NCBI GenBank assembly: GCA_963920765.1 | Contig: OY987243.1 | Span: 5,394,001-5,458,000, forward strand | DNA length: 64,000 nt | Reading direction: 5' to 3' | Source of the DNA: Ulota crispa | Lineage: Eukaryota; Streptophyta; Bryopsida; Orthotrichales; Orthotrichaceae | Part shown: in pieces, positions 11,290 through 22,299 of the stretch | How positions within the stretch are numbered: position 1 is the stretch's first letter | Layout: each line of letters starts with the position of its first letter | The notes under the pieces: generated by a model | The model's database searches: none | What the model was told of the DNA's origin: nothing | What the model saw: the letters and a program-made list of their open reading frames with translations, nothing else | Translations under genes and position numbers: made by a program

Positions 11290-12059
11290 TCAACCCCTAA
11301 GCATTTAAAGAGTCCAATATGGCCAAAGGGGGTGCTTGGAGGTTTAAAAGTAGAAAAAGAGGTATTTTGAGCTCAATGTTTGGTCTGCCACTCAAGTGCA
11401 AATGGAGCTACAAGTTCAACAAAAAAATTGATCTGCTTGTTGTTCCTTGAAGCACTTGCTTTGCTCTAGATTTTGCAAGGAATCTAGAAAACATTTTGTT
11501 TCTTCATCAATTTGGAGAAGAGTGTCATTGGACAATGCAATTGTGCAATAGAAGGGAGTGAATGGGATGGGTGCTCCCATGTAATATACTGTACAAGGGA
11601 GAACTTTGGTGATGTGCCACTTTTTCTTTTCTTGATTCTGGCAAGATATTTGTAGCTTTGAAGTAATGAAGTAATGAAATTTGATAATTGTAAGTGGTCA
11701 TATGTTTTGGAGTCTTTTTCTGTTTGTAGAGTATTTTTTTATCAAGTATATTAAACATGGTCTCCATGAGATCAACCACTATGTAAATATTTTTTTGGAA
11801 AAAAGCACATCAAAGTCCAAAATCCATTTTGTGAATTGCTGCCCAAATTAATAAATATGAGATTTTCAATTGTGGGAAATTGAAAATTTTACTTGGATTT
11901 GAAATTAGATTGGTTTTAAACGTTTAATTTATAGTTGGATGTAGAATGACCAATTTAGATTGTGTGATTACTTGTTCAACTTGCAAAGATTCAAAGGATG
12001 TGTTGAAGGTTTCATATTTGAATTATGCTAAATTTCTTAGCAAGACCGCTTAGGGTTAA
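11290..12059. mobile_element. TTAA-type piggyBac-like MITE
   Basis: The right end is GACCGCTTAGGG-TTAA (12056-12059). The left end is TCAA-CCCCTAAGCATTT, in which the flanking TTAA has become TCAA. The span is 770 bp and contains nothing coding. Confidence 0.45.
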
Positions 12060-12677
12060 GTTGCATTACAAAGGCGTCCTTTGTTAAACACTGTATCATT
12101 GGTTAGTGATATATTCACACTGTGTAGAAGGACTTTAAAAAGTGTTCATAATTACTCATTTTGGTTGTTGTTTAGTCTTACTAGTCACTGTGAACGTGGA
12201 TTTTTTTGTGATTTATATCTTTACATTTTTTTTCAATTTCAAACCAAATATCCCTCGTAAGATTGGGTACTCTTATGGCGCCCAATCTATATCATAAAGC
12301 CGCAAAGTGTTTATATGTCAGGCAATTTTCAAAATTCCCAATGAATACAAAACCTTCAAACTTATCTATTATGAAGCATGAGGTGTCAAGCATTGGGGGT
12401 CAAGCATTGGGTGTTTGTTTGCTACCCAAATTTTGAAATTTAAAAAGGGGAAAGGGAGAGGAAAGTCAAGGACGAGGAGCATGGAAAAAACTTGAAAAGT
12501 CACTACAAAGAGATAACACAAAGCGTGTGTAAAAGCACCTCTATCATTTTCACTAGTCAGCATATTTACCATATGTTAGGATTTGAGGACCATGCTTCTT
12601 GGCTATGCTAGCATCAGATGTGGCGTTGCCTTGGAGCACGTATCCTTCTCCTCACTAATGTTAAGGCCATTGGGTTA
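12060..12677. other. Spacer, nothing recognised
   Basis: AT-rich, without repeat ends or credible coding potential. Confidence 0.45.
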
Positions 12678-12680
12678 TTA

Positions 12681-13082
12681 GAGCATCTCCTGCCACTAGT
12701 GAATTGAGCCCTACAAATAGGTGTGTTGCCAACTCATAATGGCTTCTAGATTTTGGATTTTCAACATTAATGTACTCGCGGATATGCTAGTGCGAGGCCT
12801 CCAAAATCAGCCACAATCATGTCAAATTCTGGCTATGTATGGGTCCCCTTTCATGACCCCTTGCACACACTGTTCACGCATGTGGAAGTTGCAAATTGTC
12901 ATGACATCACTCCTCCGCCAAGTGTACCACTATGGCACGTTCTAACATAGGTATCGGCCCTCAATCCTTCTAGATTACAGGAGAGTTTCAAACCATGCCC
13001 TGCCATTTATGCAAGTTCATGCCATTGTCCTCTTGAAAACTCATTTGACGTAACATGGCAAAGCAAGTGGGAGGAGATGCTC
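12681..13082. mobile_element. Tourist/Harbinger-like MITE with GAGCATCTCC ends
   Basis: The ends are GAGCATCTCCTGCCAC and GTGGGAGGAGATGCTC, flanked by TTA at 12678-12680 and 13083-13085. GAGCATCTCC termini with a TTA duplication are common among plant PIF/Harbinger MITEs. It is 402 bp with no coding region. Confidence 0.7.
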
Positions 13083-13085
13083 TTA

Positions 13086-13450
13086 GGGCCGCTTCACACT
13101 ATGACTAGCCAAGTTGAGAGGCCCTCAAATTGAGTGGCCAAACTTTGCCGAGAGGCCAAGAAAATTTGCTAAAAATAAACAATAAATGCTGAAACTGACA
13201 GCAATAAATGTTGAAACTGATGGCCTCTTGCCCATAGTTTGGGTCTCCATTTTTGTTGAACCCAAACTTCCCTTTGAGAGGTTGTCAACTTTGGATGATA
13301 AAGTGCTACCATGTAGGCAAATGTTGGATGACAGCCTTTGGAGTTTGGCCTCTAGTGTGAAGGCTTGAGCGGCCGGACCCTCAGTTTTGTGCAATCTGAT
13401 TGGTACAGACCAGCGGCCTCTCAACCTTCGGCCATAGTGTGAAGCTGCCC
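13086..13450. mobile_element. Tourist-like MITE with GGGCCGCTTCACAC ends
   Basis: The ends are GGGCCGCTTCACACTATG and CATAGTGTGAAGCTGCCC, flanked by TTA at 13083-13085 and 13451-13453. The interior folds back (GAGAGGCC and GGCCTCTC blocks). It sits directly against the element 12681-13082, sharing its TTA. Confidence 0.75.
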
Positions 13451-13453
13451 TTA

Positions 13454-13778
13454 AGGTAGGAGGCTCAAATTTGGAGCAGGCTCTAAAATGGAGCACCTCC
13501 TCAAATGTACTCCTTTTGTACATCTTGTTTTTCATAACCCTTCAACAATGTACAGCTCATATACATTTGAAGAGGTGCTCCATTATAGAGCCCTATGGCC
13601 TTTCCACTTCAAATATTCATAACTAATTCCACAAAGTTCCAAAAAATATGAAACAACTTAAATTAGATGCCAATTCTTCTTGTCTTTCAAGGAAAATTTA
13701 CTGAAAATCATTTCAGGGAGTTTCACCTACCCAAAATTCAGTTTCAGCCCTTAGATGCTCCATTTATGAGCCTCCTTG
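13454..13778. mobile_element. MITE, AGGTAGGAGGCTC family, copy in the stack
   Basis: The left end is AGGTAGGAGGCTC after TTA; the right end is GAGCCTCCTTG before TTA (13779-13781). Internal inverted blocks GAGCACCTCCTCAAATGTA and GAAGAGGTGCTCCATTATAG support a foldback. It abuts 13086-13450. Confidence 0.5.
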
Positions 13779-13781
13779 TTA

Positions 13782-14094
13782 TGGCAGCTGGTTGCATTGA
13801 CAGAGTTGAGACTTGTGGGAACACTTGTTTCCAGCATGCCAAAGGCTGAAGTACTCTTAAGTGAAGAGAGACAATTAGGGTTATAATTTGGAGAGTGTAA
13901 GTTACTGGGGTGCAAAGGGGGTGACCACAAGGCTTGGTGGCAGGGGAATTGAAACTTCCAAGTGCTTAGAGGATTTGCTAGGAACAGGCAATCTGGGGGT
14001 GTCAACATTTGACCAGGACTTGTACCCCCAAAACTGACACTCAAGCTCTACTCTAGTCTCTCTTACGGATACCCCCAATTAAGGTGGGGTGTCT
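13782..14094. other. Spacer, nothing recognised
   Basis: Somewhat less AT-rich, with no feature I can support. Confidence 0.4.
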
Positions 14095-14205
14095 TTAACC
14101 CCCGAAGGACTCCTGAAGGACCAGGCGTTCAAATTTTGAACAATATTAGGTTTTAATCGTGTGCTGGTCTGTCAGCAATTCTTTTTCTCTAGCACAGTTT
14201 TCTCC
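14095..14205. mobile_element. Fragment of a TTAA piggyBac-like end
   Basis: TTAA-CCCCCGAAGGACTCC, followed by a second AAGGACC block, resembles the family left end. No matching right end was found, so this is a fragment. Confidence 0.35.
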
Positions 14206-14215
14206 ACCCTTTTCT

Positions 14216-14940
14216 GTAGGAGGGACTCATTACCAACAACACCTCATACCCAACCAGTAGGATGTGCTATTTTCAATATCAGTAGGGATAGGTGCTTTGG
14301 AATGCGTTTTTTTGTCCTTTTCAAGATTGGGATAACTTAGGCCCAATTTAGATAAGCAATTGAACAAAAGACAAAAATTGGCACCCTATCCAGTGTTCCA
14401 TCCACTAGAATCATTTCCATGTCATCAAACGTTAGGTGTGCTGTTCAGGAGTGTTCTTCTACTGGACAAGTTTGGAACCACCTTTAGAGCAAGCCCCAAA
14501 ATTTTACCATCTTTTTTGACAATGTGAACATATTGGTTGGTGACATGGCAAGTTGAAGTACCGGACAAACTCTAAGTGTGTTCCTTCAATGGACAAAATT
14601 GATATTCTAACCAATGACATTTGAGATGATTTCTTCCGGTCGCTAGTCTGAATTGGGCCTTAAGTGCTATGTGTTCCAAAGTAAAATAGGAAGTAATGAG
14701 CAAAAAGTAATTTGACTTTGACTACTATCAAAATTACATGAGTCTAGAGGTTGGCAATGGTGTCCAAAGCACTTTTTGACTCCCAAAATTAATAATTATT
14801 TCAATTTTGCAAAAAAAAATTACAAAAAAATTGCAATCCCAATATTTCTTACATTCGTACCCTAGAAAATTTGGATTGCCCTAAACTTTTTGTAGTTTGT
14901 CACAAATTGCTTAAGTTATTGGGTACGGGTGCACATACTT
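14216..14940. mobile_element. TA-flanked MITE, family Q, interrupted copy
   Basis: It aligns with 14943-15327 and 22299-22697 through CATTACCAACAACACC, AACCAGTAGGATGTGCTAT, GGTGCTTTGGAATGCG and GGAAGTAATGAG. The ends are degraded, and it is split by the Tourist-like insertion 14340-14659. Its right end touches family Q copy 14943-15327 at one TA. Confidence 0.6.
14340..14659. mobile_element. Tourist/Harbinger-like MITE with GGCCCAATTYAGA ends
   Basis: A 320 bp element beginning GGCCCAATTTAGA and ending TCTGAATTGGGCC, flanked by TTA (14337-14339 and 14660-14662). The related copy at 22299-22697 has an uninterrupted CTACTTAAGCC at the corresponding point, which supports insertion into a single TTA. 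Confidence 0.8.
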
Positions 14941-14942
14941 TA

Positions 14943-15327
14943 AGGTGGAAGCACCCATTTCCACCACCGCTCCATATCCAACCAGTAGAGTGTGTTCTTT
15001 CCACCATGAGCAAAGATAGGTGCTTTGAAATGCATGTTTCTATCCTTTCCAAGGTTGGGGTGTCCCAAAGTGAGGTAGGAAGTAATGAGTTGAAAGTAGT
15101 TTGGTTGGTATCAAAATTGCACACATGATTTAGACATTGGCAATGAGTCCAAAACACTTTTTGACTCCCAAAATTCATAGTAATTTCAGTTTTACAGATA
15201 AAATTATGAAAAATTTGCAATTCCAATATTTCTTACCTCCCTATATGAAAAAACATTTATCTGTCTCAAACTCTTTGTAGTTTTTTTAGAGAATCGCTTA
15301 AGTTATCGGATATGGGTGCTTCCACCT
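14943..15327. mobile_element. TA-flanked MITE, family Q
   Basis: The ends are AGGTGGAAGCACCCAT and ATGGGTGCTTCCACCT, with TA at 14941-14942 and 15328-15329. It is 385 bp and non-coding. The TA target suggests a Tc1/mariner-type source. It is about 80% like 22299-22697 by eye. Confidence 0.75.
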
Positions 15328-15487
15328 TAGTAGGTCTCACAATTGGGAGTGAAAATCAAATCAAATGAGCTATTCTGTGTCGGGCGTACAGCCTGCTATT
15401 GACCCTTCATCTCTAATCCTCCATTCCTCCTGCAAGAAGGCTCTCGAAGGCTTTGGGCGTCTCGCACACTTGTAGACAGTCCTGTTA

Positions 15488-15980
15488 CTCCTGTGAAGCT
15501 TACTTCTGTACTCCTGTGATGAGAGCCGCAGCTATGGCGGTGCAAGGACCTGCATGGCTGTAACTTAATATGTAGTTCCATCCAGTGAAAATGTTTTGGA
15601 TGAAATGGCCTTATCTTTTTTTCTAATCGAAAAATGGTTGAGTACCAAGGATGGCTACATTTTTTTTACAAATGTAAAGTTGAATGCTAAGCTGAATGCT
15701 TGCAACCTTTCATCAAAGCTAAATCTCATGATGGTTTTGTGAGAAATTAAAATACTGCACTTGTAGGATGAGGCGCCAAACCCATGTATAAAAGTTGATT
15801 AAATATTGTACATTTTTTCAAGAAATACTATAAAACAATTAGCCATTCAAAAAAGCAATAATTAGCACAAAATAATTTCACTGCTCCTGTGACTCCTGTA
15901 CTCCTGTGGTGAGAGCCGCACCTAAGTTATGGCGGTGCAAGGACCTGCATGGCTGTATAGCTCTCGTGTAGTTCCATCGT
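15488..15980. repeat. Direct repeat pair upstream of the X8 gene
   Basis: Two copies of about 95 bp (15488-15582 and 15882-15980) share GAGAGCCGCA, TATGGCGGTGCAAGGACCTG and TGTAGTTCCATC. They lie 400-900 bp upstream of the X8 start codon and are GC-richer than the spacer between them. They may be promoter or 5' leader duplications, or remnants of a lost exon; I recognise no protein. Confidence 0.65.
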
Positions 15981-16418
15981 AAATCCATAATAACTGAACC
16001 AGGGCACCTGGGCGGGGGAATCCGATGCTGGCTCAGATGATCTTAGTATCTCACCCTGTCACGCTTATTCAATGTGCTCTTGCTTCCAGCGCCGACTTTT
16101 CCCATGCTCTCGCCATGGCCGCCGTCACTGTCCCCCTCCCTTGAGTCCCTTCGCCCCTCGCCATTCTAACTCTTAGGTCACCTCTTGACAGAGCCACCTC
16201 CATTGCTTCAAATTAAGTTAAGCTTACTGCTTGCTGGATAGGAGGTCAAGTTATTTGCATTTGAGAGCGCTGCTCACACGCGATTGGTTGACTGAAGATA
16301 ATCACGGAAGAGCTATGGAGCTGTAGCGCAAAAGCGCGCCGTTCATTGTTTCGTGACGATCCTCGCTTCAACCTCCAGTCATATGCGTAGGAACTGCTGC
16401 TGCTTGACAAAGTGCAGC
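15981..16418 (+). promoter_or_regulatory. GC-rich 5' flank of the X8 gene
   Basis: Base composition rises sharply before the X8 start and contains CT-rich stretches (CTGTCCCCCTCCCTTGAG). It probably holds the core promoter and 5' UTR. I see no clear TATA box and cannot place the transcription start. An in-frame ATG at 16383 could extend the protein by 12 residues. Confidence 0.4.
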
Positions 16419-18789
16419 ATGAGGCTTCTCATGGAGAACCGGCATTGCGAAATTGGCGTGACAGTGGCCTTCGCTCTGCTGCTTGCATCCTTGCACTTCT
16501 ACGTTCTTGGTTAGCTTCTCGTAACCTGCGTCTTGTCCTGTTTATATCGAAGTATATTCAGGACCTCAATGCTGACCCGATCGTTTGAGCTTTCAGTTGC
16601 TGCATGAACTATTTCGAGGTTGTTGGTTTATTTAACTCCGTTTAGGATCCTTATTGTTGTGATACTGTGCTTTCAATTTGATGTCCTCGTGAACAAAGTT
16701 GGTGCTCTGAGCAAAAGCTGCGGCAGAGTTGTCGTTCAACTGTATCTAGCTTCTTGATCCTGGAGTGAGCGGAAGGTACTTGAAAATCACATGATTGTAA
16801 TGAAGTTGCGGACACGTCCTGCGTTTTGAAGGCGGTTCGAATATCGCATATGATTTTCATGACTTTGGTTCCACAATGATTTTACCACCTCTCGCTCGCA
16901 GAGGCAGTACTGTTCACTTCGTAGTTCGAGTCTCCCACTGTTTTAGTGGTCTCGCTTTGCGTGAGCTCAATGTCGGAATCTTGGTGGTTGTAGCCTTCGG
17001 AAGGAACTTTTTAACGATTGAGCCTTTGTCGAGCCTTTTCTAGTTCGACGTTAGTACGTAGTGTCGCCTGTGCTGTACAGTTGCTTCGAGTTGTTCCTGT
17101 TTATTTCAAGTTGATGGCGGACTCTCTGAATACAGTGAATGATTTGACACACATGCAGTTGATACTTGTCATCAGTAAGGTAGCAGCACCCATAACCGTC
17201 AAATTAAGGGTTTTGAATATGATGATATTTAATAAACATCTAGCAAATTATACGATCCTATTAGAGAAAAATGATGAGTTTGCACTTTGAATGTATTATT
17301 TAGATACTGTGAGAACAAGCTCTGAATTTTTAAAGAGCAAACTGCCATTGTACCCATAATCAACACTAAGGTTACTAAGGTTTCATGTTCACATGTTGTA
17401 CATCCTTGTAGCACAGATTTTTCAAGAATTTAGAGGTGATGGTTATGGGTACAGTGATGGTTATGGTTAGGTACAATGATGGTTATGGGTGCAGTGATGG
17501 TTATGGGTGCTGCTACCTTATATTGTCCTGGAATCCAATCGTTTCACGTCTTTGTTGTCCGATATGAACTATAAATCCCACTATATTACATGCACAGATT
17601 GCTTCAGGAATGCGAAATGTAGAAACTTCGAGTCACAGAAATTGCAAAGATCTTTTTTCTCTACGAAGGGCGTCATTTTCGCAATCACTCCATGTTTAAG
17701 AAACAAACATCCTATCTAGCGTACGATAACCGCAATTTTTTTTGTGTCATGTTCATTGCGGTTCACAGAATCATCAAAGATTTAGCTAGATCCTCATTCC
17801 GAACATGACAGTGTTGGAGAATGGCATTGATGTATCTGATATTACACTTTATTCAACAATTCTGGTTTGTTAGATCGTTTCAGAGGTGCCAACTAATTTC
17901 TATTGAAACCTTGAAGGTCTATGTCTCCTTGTTTTGTCTACTCAACCTTTCGTATGTGTTGAGAAGCTATAGGATTCAAAGAAATTTAATTTGCAAAGAG
18001 GATGTTTTTGAACTACTTCAGGGCGTACTGTGTTTTTTGTTTTTATGTCGATTTTAATATTTGTGCTATTTTACCCAAATTTGTTTGTGAATCATTCAAT
18101 TTTCGCTCAGTTGCTGTGATGATTTGTATGTTCAGGAGTGGTTGGAGGGGATTTGCCGATGCGTGAATTACGCGAGGAGAGGGGTTCAGGTAGACCTCAA
18201 GGTCGGAGGCTTGCCACGCAGCAGTGGTGTATAGCGAGACCTAACCTCGACAACGCCAACTATCAAGGTGCATTGGACTGGGTGTGCGGGCCGCTCTCCG
18301 GTCAAGGACAAGTCAATTGTGGGCCTCTTCAAGCAGATCAGAATTGCTATCTACCTAATACGTACCAAGGCCATGCTAGTTGGGCCTTCAATTTATACTT
18401 CCAAACCCATGGTCAAACAGCGCAATCGTGCGACTTCCAGGGCACGGGAATCATCACCTCCACTGATCCCAGTGAGTCCTCCATCCTTGGAACATTAGTA
18501 GGCTTTCCTGATTTAAGTAGACCAGGCTTATGAAATTTGTGATTGACGTAAACCTTTAAGCATTGAAGATACTGTTCCTTTGTTGAAACTGTTATTCTTC
18601 ATTTTCGCATTCCTCGTCCAATTGGGGTTTGCTGCATGCAATCGTCCTTTTAGCTGACTCTATTAATTAAAGATTCCTGCAGCTAGTTGATGATCTAGGT
18701 TGTGGACTCATTACCAATCTTTTCCATTGTTCTGTGCAGGTACAGCGACCTGTCCATACATGGGGTCTAACGGGTACGTTTACAGATGA
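16419..18789 (+). CDS. Secreted X8/CBM43 callose-binding protein (PDCB-like)
   Basis: Exons 16419-16509, 18136-18471 and 18740-18789 join in frame (phase 1 at both introns; donors GTTAGC and GTGAGT, acceptors TTCAG and TGCAG) to give 158 residues. Residues 12-30 (IGVTVAFALLLASLHFYVL) form a signal-peptide-like hydrophobic stretch. A short basic linker leads to the X8 domain at about 60-147: WCIARP, ALDWVCG, VNCGPL, NCYLPNT, HASWAFNLYFQ, SCDF and TSTDPS. All six conserved Cys are present (62, 81, 92, 101, 129, 147), the last supplied by exon 3. X8 domains bind beta-1,3-glucan (callose) in the wall and at plasmodesmata. No hydrophobic GPI tail follows. Either the protein is simply secreted, or a donor-like GTACGT at 18774 leads to exons I could not find. 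Intron 1 (1.6 kb) holds the MITE 17178-17518. In-frame ATGs at 16383 and 16431 are alternative starts. Confidence 0.88.
17178..17518. mobile_element. TA-flanked MITE, family R, in intron 1 of the X8 gene
   Basis: The ends are AGGTAGCAGCACCCATAA and TTATGGGTGCTGCTACCT, with TA outside (17176-17177 and 17519-17520). It is 341 bp, slightly longer than its relatives at 37265-37577 and 51379-51692 because GTGATGGTTATGGGTAC is tandemly repeated near its right end (about 17431-17512). It has no coding region. Confidence 0.8.
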
Positions 18790-18809
18790 ATTTTGAGAGG
18801 AATGTTAAT

Positions 18810-19051
18810 TTAATCATTAAAGGACGGAGCTACTATAATACATAATATGTACGCTGCTGTATAACTGGCATTTGCTACCAACAAAAAGTTTTAATTTGGG
18901 ATTTTGACTACCTCACAAGAACAGCATTTATCTACATTCTAATTTCTTTGTTGATCTCACATGTAATAAAGGTGTGGATGCACTCCAAATACAAGAAAAA
19001 TACACCGTATTGTACTGGTCGGAAAGGGCTGCTTCGTCCTTTAGGGATTAA
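18810..19051. mobile_element. TTAA-flanked piggyBac-like MITE just after the X8 gene
   Basis: The left end is TTAA-TCATTAAAGGACGGAGC and the right end CTTCGTCCTTTAGGGA-TTAA, 242 bp. It aligns along its whole length with 38720-38961 (ACTATAATA, GCATTTGCTACCAACAAAAA, AAGTTTTAATTTGGGAT). It begins 21 bp past the X8 stop, so it may lie in the 3' UTR or in an alternative last intron. Confidence 0.8.
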
Positions 19052-19965
19052 CGGGTTGTGGGAATTGGTGTAGAGTAACATTTAAGGAAAAGCAGACACT
19101 TCCTAGCTTCTATAACTCTTTGTAGATATATTAGTAGGGAAATTATCTCCAGTACTAACGCGGTTGTTGGAGGAATATATACTGGGTAACGAACACTTTC
19201 TTATTAACTAACACTGTCTTATTCCAAATTTCAGCAGGATAGTGATACATAGTAATTGCTTGGACATTGTTTATCACAGATGAGACTTATTGGAAGTGGC
19301 TTTGGTTGTGGCAGGACTTCCATCGTGTTAGGGAGTCCATCCAGCGGGGCTGCAAGACGCTATCTAATGAATTTCGGATCTTCTCTTTCAGCTTTAGTTT
19401 CAGCCATTTCTTTCTTCCTCTGAGCCCATCGCAAGCTTTTGGATGTCTTCCCCTGAATTGATTTAGTCATGTATGTCACACCCGGACTCCCAGAGAGCTT
19501 CACACCATCTTTGTGATTTTTTCCCCAGAGGTATCCATTGTTTGAATTCTTCGTACTGCCCCTGAACAACAGTTTTGATTATTTGATACTACCCTTGGTC
19601 AGCAATTTTGATAGTTGGGATATTTTACCAACGGAGAGGGAGTTGATGTCTACACTTGAAGCAGAACTACTTTTGTAAGCTTTGACCGATTTCCATATGA
19701 TAATTGAAAGTACGTGATGCGTGAGAAACCAAATATGTACCGGTAAACGACTGGAACTAGAATCGGAACAGGTCTTCCTTATTCACCAATTTGGTATTTA
19801 TTGTTCATTTGGAACGCTCTGTTTTCTTTGCTCAATAGATTTACCTCTGGGTAGCCGTATTTTCTGTTGTAGGCTCTGAAAGCTTGTGGGGAGTACATTC
19901 ACAGCATGAATAACCTTGGGCAACCCCCAATTTAATATAACGCACATTTCTGTGAGTGCTACAAT
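19052..19965. other. Downstream of the X8 gene, nothing recognised
   Basis: I looked here for a GPI-tail exon of the X8 gene and found no convincing in-frame exon with an AG acceptor and a hydrophobic C-terminus. Confidence 0.4.
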
Positions 19966-20369
19966 TGTAGTACTGTAGGTTGGGAGCAGATTCGGCCAAA
20001 TCAATTATTTTTTGAGAAAAACACAATTAGGCATCTAATTTCATAATTAAACAAGATTAGGCACTTTCAAAAAAAGTTGTTATTATTTGACATTCAAGCA
20101 ATTTTTTTAAGTAGAGTTAAGCCTTTTTCTAAGCCTCTTCTACTTTCTAAAAGTAGCCTTTGGTATAAAATTTGTAATAGATTGAACCCTCTTAGAATCA
20201 ACCTTGACCTTCCATTGTTAGTAAGCTTAATGACTTTTATAATATTTGACATTTCAATTTTTTGATTTATTTGACATTGGGCACTTTTGAAAGATAATTT
20301 ATAGAATAATTTTGTAAAATTTTGGGGAATTATTTTATGCCGAATCTGCTAGCAACCTACAGTACTATG
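19966..20369. mobile_element. Foldback MITE with GTACTGTAGGTTG ends
   Basis: TAGTACTGTAGGTTGGGAGC then AGATTCGGC on the left faces GCCGAATCTGCTAGCAACC then TACAGTACTA on the right, about 30 bp of inverted ends with few mismatches. The span is about 404 bp. I could not settle the target duplication or superfamily. Confidence 0.55.
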
Positions 20370-20572
20370 GTCGAAAACTCGATAGTTTTCTAGTTCAGAC
20401 AATGTTTTGTTATTTACGTACTGTTGTTTAGCATGAGCAGTAGGGTGCCTTGGGTTTTGTGCAGAAATTTGTTTGGAGAAAAGCACTACTGAAATTCGTT
20501 TTCAACGGTGTCATTGTCCCTTCACTACAAGGACGTGTTTCGCATGCACATTGCCAATATGCTTTTAGTGTA

Positions 20573-21203
20573 AGGTAGGAGGCTCGTGAATGGACCATCT
20601 AAGCAAAAGTGCGCTTCTGTGGAAAAATCAGGGGAACTTGGTAAAATGGAAATATTTTTGGTAGAAAGTAAAAAGGGAGACAGCTTTATGGCCATTTAAT
20701 TTGAAAATTTTCGAGTTAGTATGCATTAACCACAATTTATCAAAGTAATAGTTGCATAGGTAGCTATTCTTGATCATAGGTGGTAGCATTCATGATGCAA
20801 GGGCTGCTTGTAAATGGAGCACATGAGTTCTAAAAGCAACTACTAAAGAGCTAAGAATGTTCTATTAAGGCTCTCAAAGAGTGCAAGCACCCATTCTGTA
20901 TTCCAATACTCAAATCATGATTGAGAACAAGTCTTCATTTATAATAGTGTGATGGATATCTATATTTTATTGAAAAACAAAACTCAACACAATTATGGCC
21001 AATAAGTACACTTAATGGTAGCTCATGTCACTCTCTTGAGGTTCTAAAACCGTGCATGCACAAGTACAATTTTTGAACATTAAAAAATATGACTAATTTA
21101 AAAACTTCTAATATGATTGATTGAAGAACATCTATGCACTGTTTGAGACCCTACATGGTTGGTTCAAAATGACCAAATTGTTTTAGAGCTAACCCCCTTA
21201 CCT
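20573..21203. mobile_element. TA-flanked MITE, AGGTAGGAGG family
   Basis: The left end is AGGTAGGAGGCTC after TA (20571-20572). The right end is TTTTAGAGCTAACCCCCTTA followed by CCT, before TA (21204-21205), whose complement resembles the start of 57908-58138. It is 631 bp and non-coding. Confidence 0.5.
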
Positions 21204-21316
21204 TAGTAGGTTGAATTTGAGACCTTAGTGCCACAGTTGTAGAATATTATACCTCTTTGTTTAATTCAAAGCTGAAGAAGCAAATTGAGCATGAATTTGT
21301 CTACTTTTGAGTGTTA

Positions 21317-22299
21317 TTAACCCTTTAGTGACCATGGTTGATTTGGGGGGGGAGCGCCATGTTTGCTTGTATATAGTAGAAACAACCATAGCACGGGACC
21401 TCACAATGAAAGCAATTTGATCTAACCGGTTTAAATGTTGCAACAGATTGTGGCTTCTAGTTGAAAAAGAAAACTTGAGAATCAAGGCTTTAGAGTAGAA
21501 GTGCGACTTACTTGAAGAGAGGGGTGAACAAAAACTAAAAAGATTCTCAGCTCTACAGTGCCTCGCTCATTCTGCAAAATCTTTTGCTTTCAGCACTTCC
21601 TCCAGGAAGGGGTTTGCACTTGGCATGTTCAGCATGTCTACTTATGAATTTCACCCAAAAATTGCAACCTTTGCGCTTCCTTGTCAAGTTCATGGCATTT
21701 TTTTAGAGGGATCAGTTCTCATGTATACAGAGGTAGCCACACGAATACGACAAATTGGACTTTCTTGGACTAGCAACATGAGGAATTGAATTGGTTCAAC
21801 CTCTCTGGAGTATGTGCATGAATTTAGTGGCGCCTTCATATTTGCAATTGAACGGTGCAACAACGACATATCCAATGGAATACGGAACCAAACATGCTCA
21901 CATACGGGGTGGGCCAAGTACAAATACTTTGTGCATCTTTTGCATATCACCCACACCTGGCACCTAATCTTTCAAGCAAACTCTCGCGGTTCCTGCACCC
22001 TGGAGTGTTCCCTATTCCCTATGCATTCCATTCATACCAGACTTGAAGCCAAGTTCTCCGTATCCCACTATATTTCTTTCTCCATGAACTACTCTCAACG
22101 TCATGTGACCGTCACTAAATTCCTTACAGCTAGCGCATCTTAGGTCTGATTGAGCCAAAATTTGGCTCAGGATGTGCAAGAGAACATGCTCTAACTCTAT
22201 CCCTTTTTGATTTTTTCCAAATTCCATGTACTCCACCTTCACACAAGCATAAAAGGCAAAAAATGACCACCAGTGGTTGACCCGTCACTAAAGGGTTAA
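21317..22299. mobile_element. TTAA-flanked piggyBac-like MITE, GTGAC variant
   Basis: The ends are TTAA-CCCTTTAGTGAC and GTCACTAAAGGG-TTAA, a perfect 16-bp inverted repeat including the TTAA. It is 983 bp, among the longest in the window. An open frame of about 109 codons (21814-22143) resembles no transposase I know. Its right TTAA overlaps the TA used by the element 22299-22697. Confidence 0.75.

Noticed and set aside
21814-22143. 109-codon frame inside the TTAA element 21317-22299 as a transposase remnant
   Set aside because: No DDD/DDE motif or zinc-finger tail is visible, and the complementary strand is also open in parts; chance is more likely.
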